Assembly: GCF_021190955.1 (NCBI RefSeq)
Contig: NZ_JAIOAO010000003.1
Span: forward strand, 806,001-870,000
Reading direction: 5' to 3'
DNA from: Parachryseolinea silvisoli
GTDB taxonomy: Bacteria; Bacteroidota; Bacteroidia; Cytophagales; Cyclobacteriaceae
Length of the DNA: 64,000 nucleotides
Shown: piece by piece, positions 43,205-52,441 of the stretch
How the letters are laid out: every line of letters starts with the position of its first letter
Numbering within the stretch: position 1 is the stretch's first letter
The notes under the pieces: generated by a model
Databases searched by the model: none
Seen by the model: the letters and a program-made list of their open reading frames with translations, nothing else
Told to the model about the DNA's origin: nothing
Position numbers and translations under genes: made by a program

Positions 43205-46200
43205 ATGTATGAAAATCTCTACCGGAGAAAGTCACACCCATTCTACTTACTCCTGCTGCTGACAGTCCTTTGGCTGCCGGCTCCGTTGCAGGCCAGCCTG
43301 GGCCAGCCCCGGGTGGAAACGCTGGAGGCGTTTCTCAAACGCCTGGAAGCGCAACACCACGTCAGTTTTGTATACGACGCCAGCGAGATCAATCGCGGGC
43401 TGCAAATTGAAAGCGACCCCGCGGGGTCGTTGGAGACATCGTTGCGTGCGCTGTATAGCAAAGGCATTATCTATAAGATCGTGGGCGACCAGGTAATTCT
43501 GCAACGCTCGAAGGCGGTGGAAGATCAGTCCGTGCGCGGCACGATCACCGAGGTGATGGGCGGCAAACGCTCGGTAATGGTGGGCGTGTCGGTTGTGGAA
43601 AAAGGTACTACAAACGGTACGATCACAGACGTGAACGGGGCGTTTCAACTGCTGGTGAAAGACGATGCCGTGCTCGTGATCTCCATGATTGGTTATACCA
43701 CGCAGGAGATACCCGTTGCGGGCCGCACCACGGTGGATGTCACGCTGCAAGAGGATGTGAACGTGCTGGGCGAAGTAGTGGTGACCGGCTACCAGGATGT
43801 CGACAAGAAGCTCTTTACGGGCTCCACGGTAAACCTGAAGGGCGCTGATGTGAAGCAGGACGGTATCAATGACGTGAGCCGGATGCTGGCGGGGCGTGCG
43901 GCGGGTGTATCGGTGCAGAACGTATCGGGTACTTTTGGTACGGCGCCCAAAATTCGGATCCGCGGCGCCACGTCCATTACAGGCGACAATAAGCCGCTGT
44001 GGGTGGTGGACGGTGTGATCCTGGAGGATGTTGTGAACATCTCGAACGAACAGCTCTCGACCGGTGATACCAAGACGCTGATCGGCTCCTCGGTGGCGGG
44101 GTTGAACCCGGACGATATTGAAAGCTTTCAGATCCTCAAAGACGCCTCGGCCACGGCCATGTACGGCGCACGGGCGATGAACGGTGTGATCGTGATCACC
44201 ACCAAGAAAGGTCGCATCGGCAAGCCGCTGGTATCGTATACCGGTAACTTCTCGACCTACCTCAAGCCGTCGTATAACACCTTTAACATTATGAACTCGG
44301 CCGACCAGATGGCGATGTATGCCGAGCTGGAGGATAAAGGCTGGGAGCTGTTTGGTAACAGCAAACGCATGGCGAGCGGCGGGGTATACGTGAAGATGTA
44401 TGACCTGATCGACTCGTATAATGCCGAAGCGGGCGCGTTTGGCCTGGCCAATACACCGGAGGCGAAAGCTGCGTTTCTGAAACGTTACGGTCGTGAGAAC
44501 ACCGACTGGTTTGATGTGCTGTTCCGCAACTCGTTTATGCAGGAGCATTCGCTGAGTATCTCGTCGGGTACGGAGAAGTCGCAGCTGTACTTCTCGTCAT
44601 CCTTTCTGAAAGATGAAGGATGGACGATTGGCGATAACGTAAAACGTTTTACGGGAAACGCGCGTGCGAATTTTAATATTACCGATCGCCTGAGCATCGG
44701 GCTGATCACGCAGGGCTCCATCCGCGACCAACGGGCACCCGGTACCGTGACGCGTCGCAGCAACCCCGTAGAAGGTAAATACGACCGCGACTTTGATATC
44801 AACCCCTTCAGCTATGCGCTGAATACCAGCCGTACGCTGACCCCGGTGGATGAGAATGGCAACCTGGAGTTCTTTAAACGCAATTTTGCGCCCTTCAACA
44901 TCATTCACGAGCTGGCTAACAATACGCTCGACTTATCGATGATCGATTTGAAGCTGCAAGGCGATGTGGCGTATAAGATCACACCTTCTCTGAAATATAC
45001 TTTCCTTGGAGCGTTGCGGTATGCAAAGACGAACCAGGAGCACAAGGTATACGAGCATTCCAACATGGCAGAAGCCTATCGGGCCGATGGCGATGCGACG
45101 ATCCGTGCAAGCAATCGCTTCTTGTATACGAACCCGGATGATCCGGAGGCGGAGCCGGTTGTGGTGTTGCCCTACGGTGGTTTTTACAATACCGTCGATG
45201 ACTTCCTGGTGAGCTATAATCTGCGCAACACACTCGAGTGGAATAAGACCCTTCACGATACACACATCGTGCGTTTGTTTGCCTCACAGGAATTGCGGTA
45301 TGCGGACCGGCAGAACAAGTTCTTTTATGGGTACGGCTACCAGTTCGACAAGGGTGGTGTGCCGTATGTCGATCCGAATATCATCAAGCAGGTGGTGGAA
45401 GGGAATTTTGACTTCTACGGCATGAGCATGAACTACGACCGCTTCCTGGCGGGCATGATCAACGGTGCCTATTCGTACCGGGGTAAGTATAATGCTAACG
45501 CGACATTGCGCTATGACGGTTCCAACCGTTTGGGTAAGGCCCGCAATGCGCGTTGGCTGCCTACCTGGAACATCAGCGGGTCGTGGAACGTCGACACGGA
45601 AAACTTTATGCAGCAACAGCGGCTGATCGACCGGCTCACGGTGCGCGCGACGTATGGCCTGACGGCCAGTATGGGCGCGGCGACAAACTCGAGCCTCGTG
45701 TTGCTGACCAATAAAGCCACGCGGCCGTATTTGCCGGAGCTGGAATCCGTTACGAACATTCAATACCTCGAAAACAAAGACCTGACGTGGGAGAAACAAT
45801 ACGAGACGAACATCGGCGTCGACGCCGGGTTGTTGAACGAGCGGCTTACTGTTACGGTCGACTGGTATAACCGCGACGGCTTCGACCTGATCAGCCCGAT
45901 GCGCACGGCGGGGATTGGCGGCGAGTTTATCAAGCTGGCCAACTATGCGGACATGCGTTCGCGCGGGATCGAGCTTACCGTAGGCGCTACGCTCGTGAAT
46001 CATGATCGCTGGGGCTGGAAGACGCAGGTGACCTATGCACACAATACCAATCGCGTGACCAACCTGAAGAGCAATCCGAGCATTTGGGAGCTGGTGTCTT
46101 CGGACGGTGGTCCGAAGGAAGGTTATCCATACCGCGGCTTATTCTCGGTGGACTTCCGGGGGCTGGATGCAGAGACCGGTAGCCCGTACTTCATCAATGA

Positions 46201-46789
46201 AACAGGCGAACAGGGTGGGCAGGTGTTTCTGCAAAGTGATAAGACCGGGCACCTGGTGTACGCGGGACCCGTTGATCCGACGACGACCGGTGGTTTTTAC
46301 AACGCCTTCCGCTATGGCAACTTCACTTTGTCGGCGCTGGTGACCTTTAGCGCCGGGAACAAGATCCGGCTTAATCCAGCCTTCAATAGCAGCTATACCG
46401 ACCTGGATGCTACTCCCAAGGAATTCCTGAACCGGTGGATGACGAGCGGTGATGAGCAGTATACGCAGATCCCGTCCATCCTGGATAGCCGTACGGCGGG
46501 TACGTTGGGTGGCTTTAATCCGTACGCGGTGTATAACTATTCGGATGTACGCATTGCCGATGGTGGCTTTGTGCGGCTCAAGCAGGTGTCGCTGAGCTAT
46601 ACCGTGCCGGCGCCGTGGGTCTCGGCGATGCGCGCGACCAACGTGTCGGTCAGCCTGGTCGCGAACAATCCCTTGCTGCTGTATTCCGATAAGCGCCTGA
46701 AAGGGCAGGACCCCGAGTTCTTTTCCTCGGGGGGTGTGGCGCTGCCGATCCCGCAACAATATACTTTATCTCTGAAAGCCGGTTTTTAA
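43205..46789 (+). CDS. SusC/RagA transporter with N-terminal STN signalling domain
   Basis: The 1194-residue protein has a signal peptide (FYLLLLLTVLWLPAPLQA) and then a secretin/TonB short N-terminal domain at about 35-100 (VETLEAFLKRLEAQHHVSFVYDA, YKIVGDQVILQ). A carboxypeptidase-regulatory-like domain (115-195), TonB box GEVVVTGYQD, plug (VDGVILED, LKDASATAMYGARAMNGVIV) and barrel ending YTLSLKAGF follow. The STN domain touches FecR in the periplasm, so ligand import is coupled to sigma-factor release. SusD follows by 12 bases. The substrate is unknown; the neighbouring HExxH and DUF4302 genes argue against a simple polysaccharide locus because no glycoside hydrolase is present. Confidence 0.93.
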   Translation: MYENLYRRKSHPFYLLLLLTVLWLPAPLQASLGQPRVETLEAFLKRLEAQHHVSFVYDASEINRGLQIESDPAGSLETSLRALYSKGIIYKIVGDQVILQRSKAVEDQSVRGTITEVMGGKRSVMVGVSVVEKGTTNGTITDVNGAFQLLVKDDAVLVISMIGYTTQEIPVAGRTTVDVTLQEDVNVLGEVVVTGYQDVDKKLFTGSTVNLKGADVKQDGINDVSRMLAGRAAGVSVQNVSGTFGTAPKIRIRGATSITGDNKPLWVVDGVILEDVVNISNEQLSTGDTKTLIGSSVAGLNPDDIESFQILKDASATAMYGARAMNGVIVITTKKGRIGKPLVSYTGNFSTYLKPSYNTFNIMNSADQMAMYAELEDKGWELFGNSKRMASGGVYVKMYDLIDSYNAEAGAFGLANTPEAKAAFLKRYGRENTDWFDVLFRNSFMQEHSLSISSGTEKSQLYFSSSFLKDEGWTIGDNVKRFTGNARANFNITDRLSIGLITQGSIRDQRAPGTVTRRSNPVEGKYDRDFDINPFSYALNTSRTLTPVDENGNLEFFKRNFAPFNIIHELANNTLDLSMIDLKLQGDVAYKITPSLKYTFLGALRYAKTNQEHKVYEHSNMAEAYRADGDATIRASNRFLYTNPDDPEAEPVVVLPYGGFYNTVDDFLVSYNLRNTLEWNKTLHDTHIVRLFASQELRYADRQNKFFYGYGYQFDKGGVPYVDPNIIKQVVEGNFDFYGMSMNYDRFLAGMINGAYSYRGKYNANATLRYDGSNRLGKARNARWLPTWNISGSWNVDTENFMQQQRLIDRLTVRATYGLTASMGAATNSSLVLLTNKATRPYLPELESVTNIQYLENKDLTWEKQYETNIGVDAGLLNERLTVTVDWYNRDGFDLISPMRTAGIGGEFIKLANYADMRSRGIELTVGATLVNHDRWGWKTQVTYAHNTNRVTNLKSNPSIWELVSSDGGPKEGYPYRGLFSVDFRGLDAETGSPYFINETGEQGGQVFLQSDKTGHLVYAGPVDPTTTGGFYNAFRYGNFTLSALVTFSAGNKIRLNPAFNSSYTDLDATPKEFLNRWMTSGDEQYTQIPSILDSRTAGTLGGFNPYAVYNYSDVRIADGGFVRLKQVSLSYTVPAPWVSAMRATNVSVSLVANNPLLLYSDKRLKGQDPEFFSSGGVALPIPQQYTLSLKAGF

Positions 46790-46801
46790 CACAACGATAT
46801 C

Positions 46802-48277
46802 ATGAAGACGAAGCTCTTTTTTATTCTGCCGGTGCTCGCCCTGATGGCGGGTTGCAGCGATTACCTCGAACACTTGCCCGACCAGCGCACGGAGCTCAAT
46901 ACACCGGAGAAGGTGGCGGAGCTGGTAGCGACGGCCTATCCAAGGGCCAATTATATTACTTTCCTGGAAGCGATGTCCGACAATGCCGAAGACAAAGCGT
47001 TGAGCGGGGGCGAGCTTATTAACCGCGAGCCCTGGTTCTTTAACGATGTGCCCGACCGGAACGAGGATACACCCGACTTCTATTGGTTTGCAGCCTATAC
47101 GGCGATTGCCGCGGCGAACCACGCGCTGGAAGCGATTGCGCAAGCTTCGAATCCGGAAGATTATCAGGCCTCCAAAGGCGAGGCCCTGGTGGCGCGGGCC
47201 TATACACACTTTATGCTGGTGACATTCTTCTCGCGTGCGTATGCTCCGGCCACGGCGACTACCGACCCGGGCATACCGTACGTAACAACGCCGGAGAAGG
47301 AAGTAAACAAACCTTATGTGCGTGGCACCGTGGCATCGGTGTATGAACAGATCGAGCAAGACCTGCTGGCCGGGATACCGCTGCTGGACAATATGTCCTA
47401 CAAGGAAGGTGCGGGCAAGTATCACTTCACCACGTCGGCGGCACACGCTTTTGCCACACGGTTCTACCTGTTTAAGCAGGACTATGCGAAGGTGGTGGAG
47501 CATGCGAACCTCGCGTTCCCCGGCGGGGCGATCGTGCCGAGTCTGCGTCCGATTAATTCGGCTGCGTACCGTGCGTTGGAGCCTGCGGTGAAGCTGGCCG
47601 AGTATACCAAGGCGGATGTACCGGCAAACCTGTTGCTGGTGGAGACACCATCGCTTTGGGGGCGAAGCCTGCGCGGCTACCGGTATGGGTTTAGCTCACA
47701 CATGCTGCGCACTTTTGTCTGGGATGGAAACGTCACGGGGGGTCTGTGGGGCTATATGTTTTATGGGACCGAAGAGACCCTGTTTACCCCGAAGTTCCGC
47801 GAGCACTTTGTCAAGGAAGATCCGAATGCCGACTTCGGTAGCCCGTACAACATGGTGCCCCTGTTGACAGCGGAAGAAGTACTTTTCAACCGGGCGGAAG
47901 CCAATGCACGCCTGGGGCAATACGATGCGGTGCTGCAAGACCTGAACGACTTTGCCAGTACCCGCATTATCGTGAACGATTATGATGCGCCGTATTACGA
48001 TCCCGCGCGGCACGTCATTACGCGGCCGCGTGTGATGAGCTTTTACGCGACACAAGATTTGGAGGCGGCCCTGATCCATACCATCCTTGATTTTAAACGG
48101 GTGGAATTCCTCTGCGAGGGATTGCGCTGGTTTGATATTCTGCGGCACAGGCTGCCGGTGGTGCATACACCCTACAACCGCGAGAATATTGTCACCCTGG
48201 GGCCGAACGATCCGCGTCGCGTGATCCAGATCCCGCAGGAAGCGCAGATGGCCGGTCTTGAATTAAACCCCCGCTAA
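46802..48277 (+). CDS. SusD/RagB family outer membrane lipoprotein, second locus
   Basis: The 491-residue protein has a lipobox LMAGC near residue 18. The typical SusD segments are present: AAYTAIAAANHALEAI, KGEALVARAYTHFMLVTFFSRAY, LLTAEEVLFNRAEANARLG, and the C-terminal ILDFKRVEFLCEGLRWFDILRHRLPV. It is the surface partner of the STN-SusC 12 bases upstream. Sequence outside these core helices differs strongly from the SusD at 33693, consistent with another ligand. Confidence 0.92.
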   Translation: MKTKLFFILPVLALMAGCSDYLEHLPDQRTELNTPEKVAELVATAYPRANYITFLEAMSDNAEDKALSGGELINREPWFFNDVPDRNEDTPDFYWFAAYTAIAAANHALEAIAQASNPEDYQASKGEALVARAYTHFMLVTFFSRAYAPATATTDPGIPYVTTPEKEVNKPYVRGTVASVYEQIEQDLLAGIPLLDNMSYKEGAGKYHFTTSAAHAFATRFYLFKQDYAKVVEHANLAFPGGAIVPSLRPINSAAYRALEPAVKLAEYTKADVPANLLLVETPSLWGRSLRGYRYGFSSHMLRTFVWDGNVTGGLWGYMFYGTEETLFTPKFREHFVKEDPNADFGSPYNMVPLLTAEEVLFNRAEANARLGQYDAVLQDLNDFASTRIIVNDYDAPYYDPARHVITRPRVMSFYATQDLEAALIHTILDFKRVEFLCEGLRWFDILRHRLPVVHTPYNRENIVTLGPNDPRRVIQIPQEAQMAGLELNPR

Positions 48278-48282
48278 ATCCT

Positions 48283-49167
48283 ATGAATACGATCATGAAT
48301 TATACTGCTATACAATGCGCATTCACACGCGGTGCCCGGGTGCTATGCCTGGCGCTGGTGTTTACGGTAGTGGGTTGCCAGGAAGAAGATGAAGACCTGG
48401 ATGTTTCTTTTCTGGATCCGGCGCAGACCGAGCGCACGGCGATAGACCTGTGGCTACAAGATAATTATACGACACCGTACAACATTGCGGTGGATTATAA
48501 ATGGACGCCGTTTGAGTTGCCGAACAACAAGGTGCTGGTGCCGGTGAAGGAGGACAAGGTGATCCCGGTGATGGACGTGATCCGCAAGACGTGGATCGAG
48601 CCGTATGTGGTCAAGGCCGGGGAAGTGTTTATGAAGACGCATGCCCCCAAGCAGTTTGTGCTGGTGGGAAGCGCCGAATACAACAACGACGGTACGATGG
48701 TGCTGGGAGAGGCCGAGTCGGGCCGCAAGGTGACACTCTTTGTGATCAACGATTTTCAGAAGACCAACGTGCCGGCTGTGAAACAAATGCTGCATACGAT
48801 CCACCATGAGTTTGCTCACATTCTGCACCAGACCATTTTGTACCCGCGCGAGTTTAAGCAGGTGACACCGTCGGGCTATACGGCTACGTGGTACAACACG
48901 CCGGATGCAACGGCCTGGTCGCTGGGCTTTATTACGCCGTATGCGCGGGCGAGCACCGATGAGGACTTTGTGGAGATGATCTCGACGATGCTGGTGGAAG
49001 GTAAAGAAGGGTATGAGGCGATTGTAGGCAAGGCCTCGCCGGGTGCACAAGCGTTGCTGCGTCGGAAGGAAGCCTTTGTGGTGGCCTATTTCAAGGAGTC
49101 GTGGAATATCGATTTCTATGCGCTGCAGACGGCTACGCAGCAGGCCATTGCCGAGGCGACAAAATGA
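48283..49167 (+). CDS. SusCD-associated HExxH zinc metallohydrolase lipoprotein
   Basis: A 294-residue lipoprotein (lipobox VVGC near residue 31) with a zincin motif HEFAH at H175-E176-H179, inside TIHHEFAHILHQ. E231 in DEDFVEMIS is a good candidate third ligand. This matches the family described as substrate-import-associated zinc metallohydrolase lipoproteins (TIGR04549), which occur next to SusC/SusD. The stop codon of SusD is 5 bases upstream. The family's substrate has not been established, although a peptidase acting on the imported ligand is the obvious guess. ATG at 48283 or 48295 are both possible starts. Confidence 0.85.
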   Translation: MNTIMNYTAIQCAFTRGARVLCLALVFTVVGCQEEDEDLDVSFLDPAQTERTAIDLWLQDNYTTPYNIAVDYKWTPFELPNNKVLVPVKEDKVIPVMDVIRKTWIEPYVVKAGEVFMKTHAPKQFVLVGSAEYNNDGTMVLGEAESGRKVTLFVINDFQKTNVPAVKQMLHTIHHEFAHILHQTILYPREFKQVTPSGYTATWYNTPDATAWSLGFITPYARASTDEDFVEMISTMLVEGKEGYEAIVGKASPGAQALLRRKEAFVVAYFKESWNIDFYALQTATQQAIAEATK

Positions 49168-49196
49168 TCAAACGGAGAGACGATATAAGACTATAT

Positions 49197-50510
49197 ATGA
49201 AAAAGATATTTTACTTCTTATTGGTTTTGTCGCTGACGGCCGGTTGCCGCGACGAAGACGACACCGCGTTGCTGGGGCGCCCGGAGGACCGGACGCGGGA
49301 AATGCTGGCGGCGTACCGTGCCCAGTTACTGGCCAGCCCGTATGGCTGGAAGGGGTATGTTTTCCCAGGGATGGGCGGCGGCTTTAGCTTCCTGTTCGAG
49401 TTCACGAACGAAGGACGGGTGACCATGCTGGCCGACATTAACCGCGACTGCGCTACGGAGCCATACGAGAGCTCGTTCCGCCTGGAAGCCGTGCAACGGC
49501 CTTCACTGTTTTTTGATACCTATTCGTATTTGCACATCCTGTCCGATCCGAATCCCGATACGTTGGGCGGTGTGTTAGGGCAGGGGCTGCTGTCGGATTT
49601 TGAGTTTGCATTTGAATCGACGCACGGCGATACGCTCTACCTGAAAGGCAATCAGCATGGCACGCCCCTGGTAATGATCAAAGCCACGCAAGCAGAGTCG
49701 GAAGAGTTTCACAACGGAGCGCTGGAGACGACGGCCAGCGCTGTGAACCAGTACAGCGAAGCCAACCCCTTTGTGTATATCCAATCCAACGATGGCAAAC
49801 GGATCAATACGAGCTTTAACCTCGAGGCGAAGAAGTTCTCCCTGTCGTTTAAGCAAGGTGACACGCTCAACATCAGCACGGCGCCGTTTGGGTATACGCC
49901 CAGAGGCCTGTATTTACAGCGACCGCTGCAGTACCGGAATATTGTCTTTCAGGAAGTGTTTTTTGACGCTGTACAGCGTAGTTACTACATCCTTGTCAAC
50001 GGCACGCGCACGGACCTGCGCGCATCGGCTGATCCCGTGTTGCCGCTGCATCTTTTCCTGGGAGTGGACTTCTCGGTGATCTCGGTACCGCCGAAACAGA
50101 TCGACGGCTGGTCGCAGGCGTTTAAAACGATTGGCGATGCCATGGCCAACGCGTTGTTGAATGCGGGGCTGGGACTGAGCTATATGGAGCTTGCCTTTAA
50201 TGCCGAGAATCACACTATGGCCTTTAATGTATACTTCAGGGACATGTCCACGGGAGACTACTACGTGGCGCAATATCCCTATGCTTACACCAAGTCCGCA
50301 GATGGTGTATTTAAGTTCACGCCGTATGACGAGGCCAACGGCAATGCCGAATATCTCCGGCCCGTGACAACACCGTTGCTGTTTTATTTTGAGAACTATC
50401 GCTTCCGCATGGAGTATCTCAAGACCGAAAAGGGTTACGTAGGGCAGCTGAAATGCCTGGAGAACCCTTCGATGTATTTCTCTGGAAACTTTGGAAGCGC
50501 CTTTAATTAA
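49197..50510 (+). CDS. DUF4302 lipoprotein, first copy
   Basis: From the ATG at 49197 the 437-residue protein has a typical lipoprotein signal (MKKIFYFLLVLSLTAGC). An in-frame ATG at 49164 overlapping the previous stop would give a longer n-region. The body matches DUF4302: YRAQLLASPYGWKGYVFPG, FLFEFTNEGRVTMLAD near the start, GDTLYLKGNQHGTPLVMIKAT in the centre. The family is a known companion of SusCD/metallohydrolase loci, with no assigned activity. Paralogue: the next gene. Confidence 0.82.
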   Translation: MKKIFYFLLVLSLTAGCRDEDDTALLGRPEDRTREMLAAYRAQLLASPYGWKGYVFPGMGGGFSFLFEFTNEGRVTMLADINRDCATEPYESSFRLEAVQRPSLFFDTYSYLHILSDPNPDTLGGVLGQGLLSDFEFAFESTHGDTLYLKGNQHGTPLVMIKATQAESEEFHNGALETTASAVNQYSEANPFVYIQSNDGKRINTSFNLEAKKFSLSFKQGDTLNISTAPFGYTPRGLYLQRPLQYRNIVFQEVFFDAVQRSYYILVNGTRTDLRASADPVLPLHLFLGVDFSVISVPPKQIDGWSQAFKTIGDAMANALLNAGLGLSYMELAFNAENHTMAFNVYFRDMSTGDYYVAQYPYAYTKSADGVFKFTPYDEANGNAEYLRPVTTPLLFYFENYRFRMEYLKTEKGYVGQLKCLENPSMYFSGNFGSAFN

Positions 50511-50519
50511 CGAACCTCT

Positions 50520-51884
50520 ATGTACACGGATATGAATTTTATTTTCTCCATTCTCCGGACGCCGGCGCGCCGCCTGGCTGTTGGATTGTTGGTGGCCGCC
50601 TCACTGGCGTCGTGTCACAACGATGAGGAACTGACGATTCCGGTGACACCGTCGTATAGCGACCCGAATGAAAGCCTGACGGCGTTCAAACAACAGCTGG
50701 AGGCTGCACCTCAGGGCTGGGAGGCCACGTTGCGACCACAGACTGGTAAAGTATATACGCTGTTTATGACCCTTCGCGGGGGTGAAGTGACGCTGTATGC
50801 TGACACGGATACGACGGCTGCGCAAACGCCGAGCCGTACGCCCTACGTGGTGGAGCTTACGCAGACCGTAAATCCCACGTTGGTATTTGCCGACGGCTCA
50901 AACCTGGCCCGTGTGCCCGGCGGTGGAACAAACCCCGGGGTAGACAAGGCCTACAGCTATACATTTATGAGAGGGGATACGCTCTACCTGCGCGGCAATC
51001 AATATGGTGATGAGCTGCGCCTGGTGAAAGCCAGCACCGAGACGCGTGCCGCGTATGAAGGACGGGCGCTGCGTAATGCCATGAAGGCGGTGTCGGGGTA
51101 TTTGGCTACGGTGCATTACTTGTACCTGCAGCCTTCGCCTGACCTGCTGATTCAGTTCGCCGTGAATCCGGCGACGCGTGGCCTATATATCACGTATCTG
51201 AACGACGGCGTGAAGTTCTTTGGGAGCGACTATGCGTATGCGCCCGAAGGGATGCGCTTGAAGAGTCCGTTGCACGTGGCGGGTAACACCCTGCAAGAAA
51301 TTACGTGGCATGTGGACACCAAGCAATTGTCGGTAGTGTACAATGGTGTGGAACAGAACTTGCAAAAAGCCAATATTCCGGTGATTCCGTTGCATTACCT
51401 GTTGGGCACGGAATATCCTCCCGGTGCTGCCTTTCCCTCGCCGGAGGTGCGATCGCTGCCGGGCTGGTCGTCTAAGTTCCGTGCTTTGTGGATGAAGGAC
51501 GATAGTGGTGCTTTAGAACATGATTACAGTTTGATCTATGTCGTGCCGGACATTCACATCGAAAACAACACCATGGAATTGTATGTGTACTATGTAAACC
51601 CGGAGGGCGGCTACCTCTATGGTAAGATGCAATATGCCTATACTAAAACGACTGACGGCGTATTCGACTTCACATTTACAGGCATACGCGATGACGAGGA
51701 TGGTGATGCCGCGCGTGCGATCCAGCCGTACATCCCGACAATCCTGGGCGTGTTGGAGAACAATCGCTTTCGCATCGAGTTTTTTGACGCGACGGCATAT
51801 GTAGAACTGGGCGGCGCGATTCCGCAGTTTATCAGCGTAGACGATCCGGAGCTGTATTTCACAGGGCTCTGGTTTACACGATAA
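50520..51884 (+). CDS. DUF4302 lipoprotein, second copy
   Basis: The 454-residue protein repeats the fold of the upstream gene: lipobox LASC near residue 32, then LTAFKQQLEAAPQGWEATLRP, LFMTLRGGEVTLYAD, and GDTLYLRGNQYGDELRLVKAS aligning with the first copy's GDTLYLKGNQHG. The ends also align (FENYRFRMEYL in copy one, LENNRFRIEFF here). Identity is modest, so the duplication is old. Nine bases separate the two genes. Two different DUF4302 subunits may bind distinct parts of one ligand, which is speculation. Confidence 0.8.
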   Translation: MYTDMNFIFSILRTPARRLAVGLLVAASLASCHNDEELTIPVTPSYSDPNESLTAFKQQLEAAPQGWEATLRPQTGKVYTLFMTLRGGEVTLYADTDTTAAQTPSRTPYVVELTQTVNPTLVFADGSNLARVPGGGTNPGVDKAYSYTFMRGDTLYLRGNQYGDELRLVKASTETRAAYEGRALRNAMKAVSGYLATVHYLYLQPSPDLLIQFAVNPATRGLYITYLNDGVKFFGSDYAYAPEGMRLKSPLHVAGNTLQEITWHVDTKQLSVVYNGVEQNLQKANIPVIPLHYLLGTEYPPGAAFPSPEVRSLPGWSSKFRALWMKDDSGALEHDYSLIYVVPDIHIENNTMELYVYYVNPEGGYLYGKMQYAYTKTTDGVFDFTFTGIRDDEDGDAARAIQPYIPTILGVLENNRFRIEFFDATAYVELGGAIPQFISVDDPELYFTGLWFTR

Positions 51885-51925
51885 AAACCCATATACAAAC
51901 CTATAACCTATATCCTTATTGTCTT

Positions 51926-52411
51926 ATGAAGAAGCTGGATTGGATTACACAGACCGTCGAACGGAATGCCTACCGGATCGGGCTCATTATCATCACCCTC
52001 TCGCTGCTGGTCATTGTATCGGTGTTGTCGGGGTGCAGTGACGATGACGACAAAAAAGCAATAGACCCCCGCGAGACGCTACCCGGTACCTGGACGCTGG
52101 GTGCGAACGGCTCGGTAGTAAAAGATGGCAGTGACGTAACGGACGATTATGCCGGGTTGCAGATCGCCTTTGCTGCTAACAGTACCTACACCGGTACCAA
52201 CAGCGAACCCCTGTGGAACAACGCGGGCACATGGGCCTGGGCAACTACCAGCACGACAGCGTTGACACTGGATGGTGACTTTGCCGTGTTCGTGACAACA
52301 CTCGACAGTGAAGCCCTGGTACTCCGCTTTACGCTGGCAGCCGACGACCTGGAAGGTGGTCGCGTGTCATCCCTGGCGGGTGAGTATACGGTGACCCTTG
52401 AACGTAATTGA
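51926..52411 (+). CDS. Small lipocalin-like lipoprotein
   Basis: The 161-residue protein has an unusually long N-terminal region before a lipobox LSGC at residue 37 (LIIITLSLLVIVSVLSGC), then DDDDKK. The mature part has the plan of lipocalin-like or DUF5004 proteins: LPGTWTLGANGSVV at the start, a NAGTWAWATTSTTALTLDG strand pair, and a C-terminal beta hairpin. Members of this group often sit in SusCD loci as accessory surface proteins. Family call is tentative; membership in the operon is firm (41 and 30 bases to neighbours). Confidence 0.6.
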   Translation: MKKLDWITQTVERNAYRIGLIIITLSLLVIVSVLSGCSDDDDKKAIDPRETLPGTWTLGANGSVVKDGSDVTDDYAGLQIAFAANSTYTGTNSEPLWNNAGTWAWATTSTTALTLDGDFAVFVTTLDSEALVLRFTLAADDLEGGRVSSLAGEYTVTLERN

Positions 52412-52441
52412 GTTTATCGACCTAAGTAATAAATCAGTAGT

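Noticed and set aside
43247-44548. 433-codon open frame on the minus strand
   Set aside because: It lies wholly inside the STN-SusC gene in antisense, its translation is histidine- and arginine-rich without domain character, and the + strand has full family motifs.
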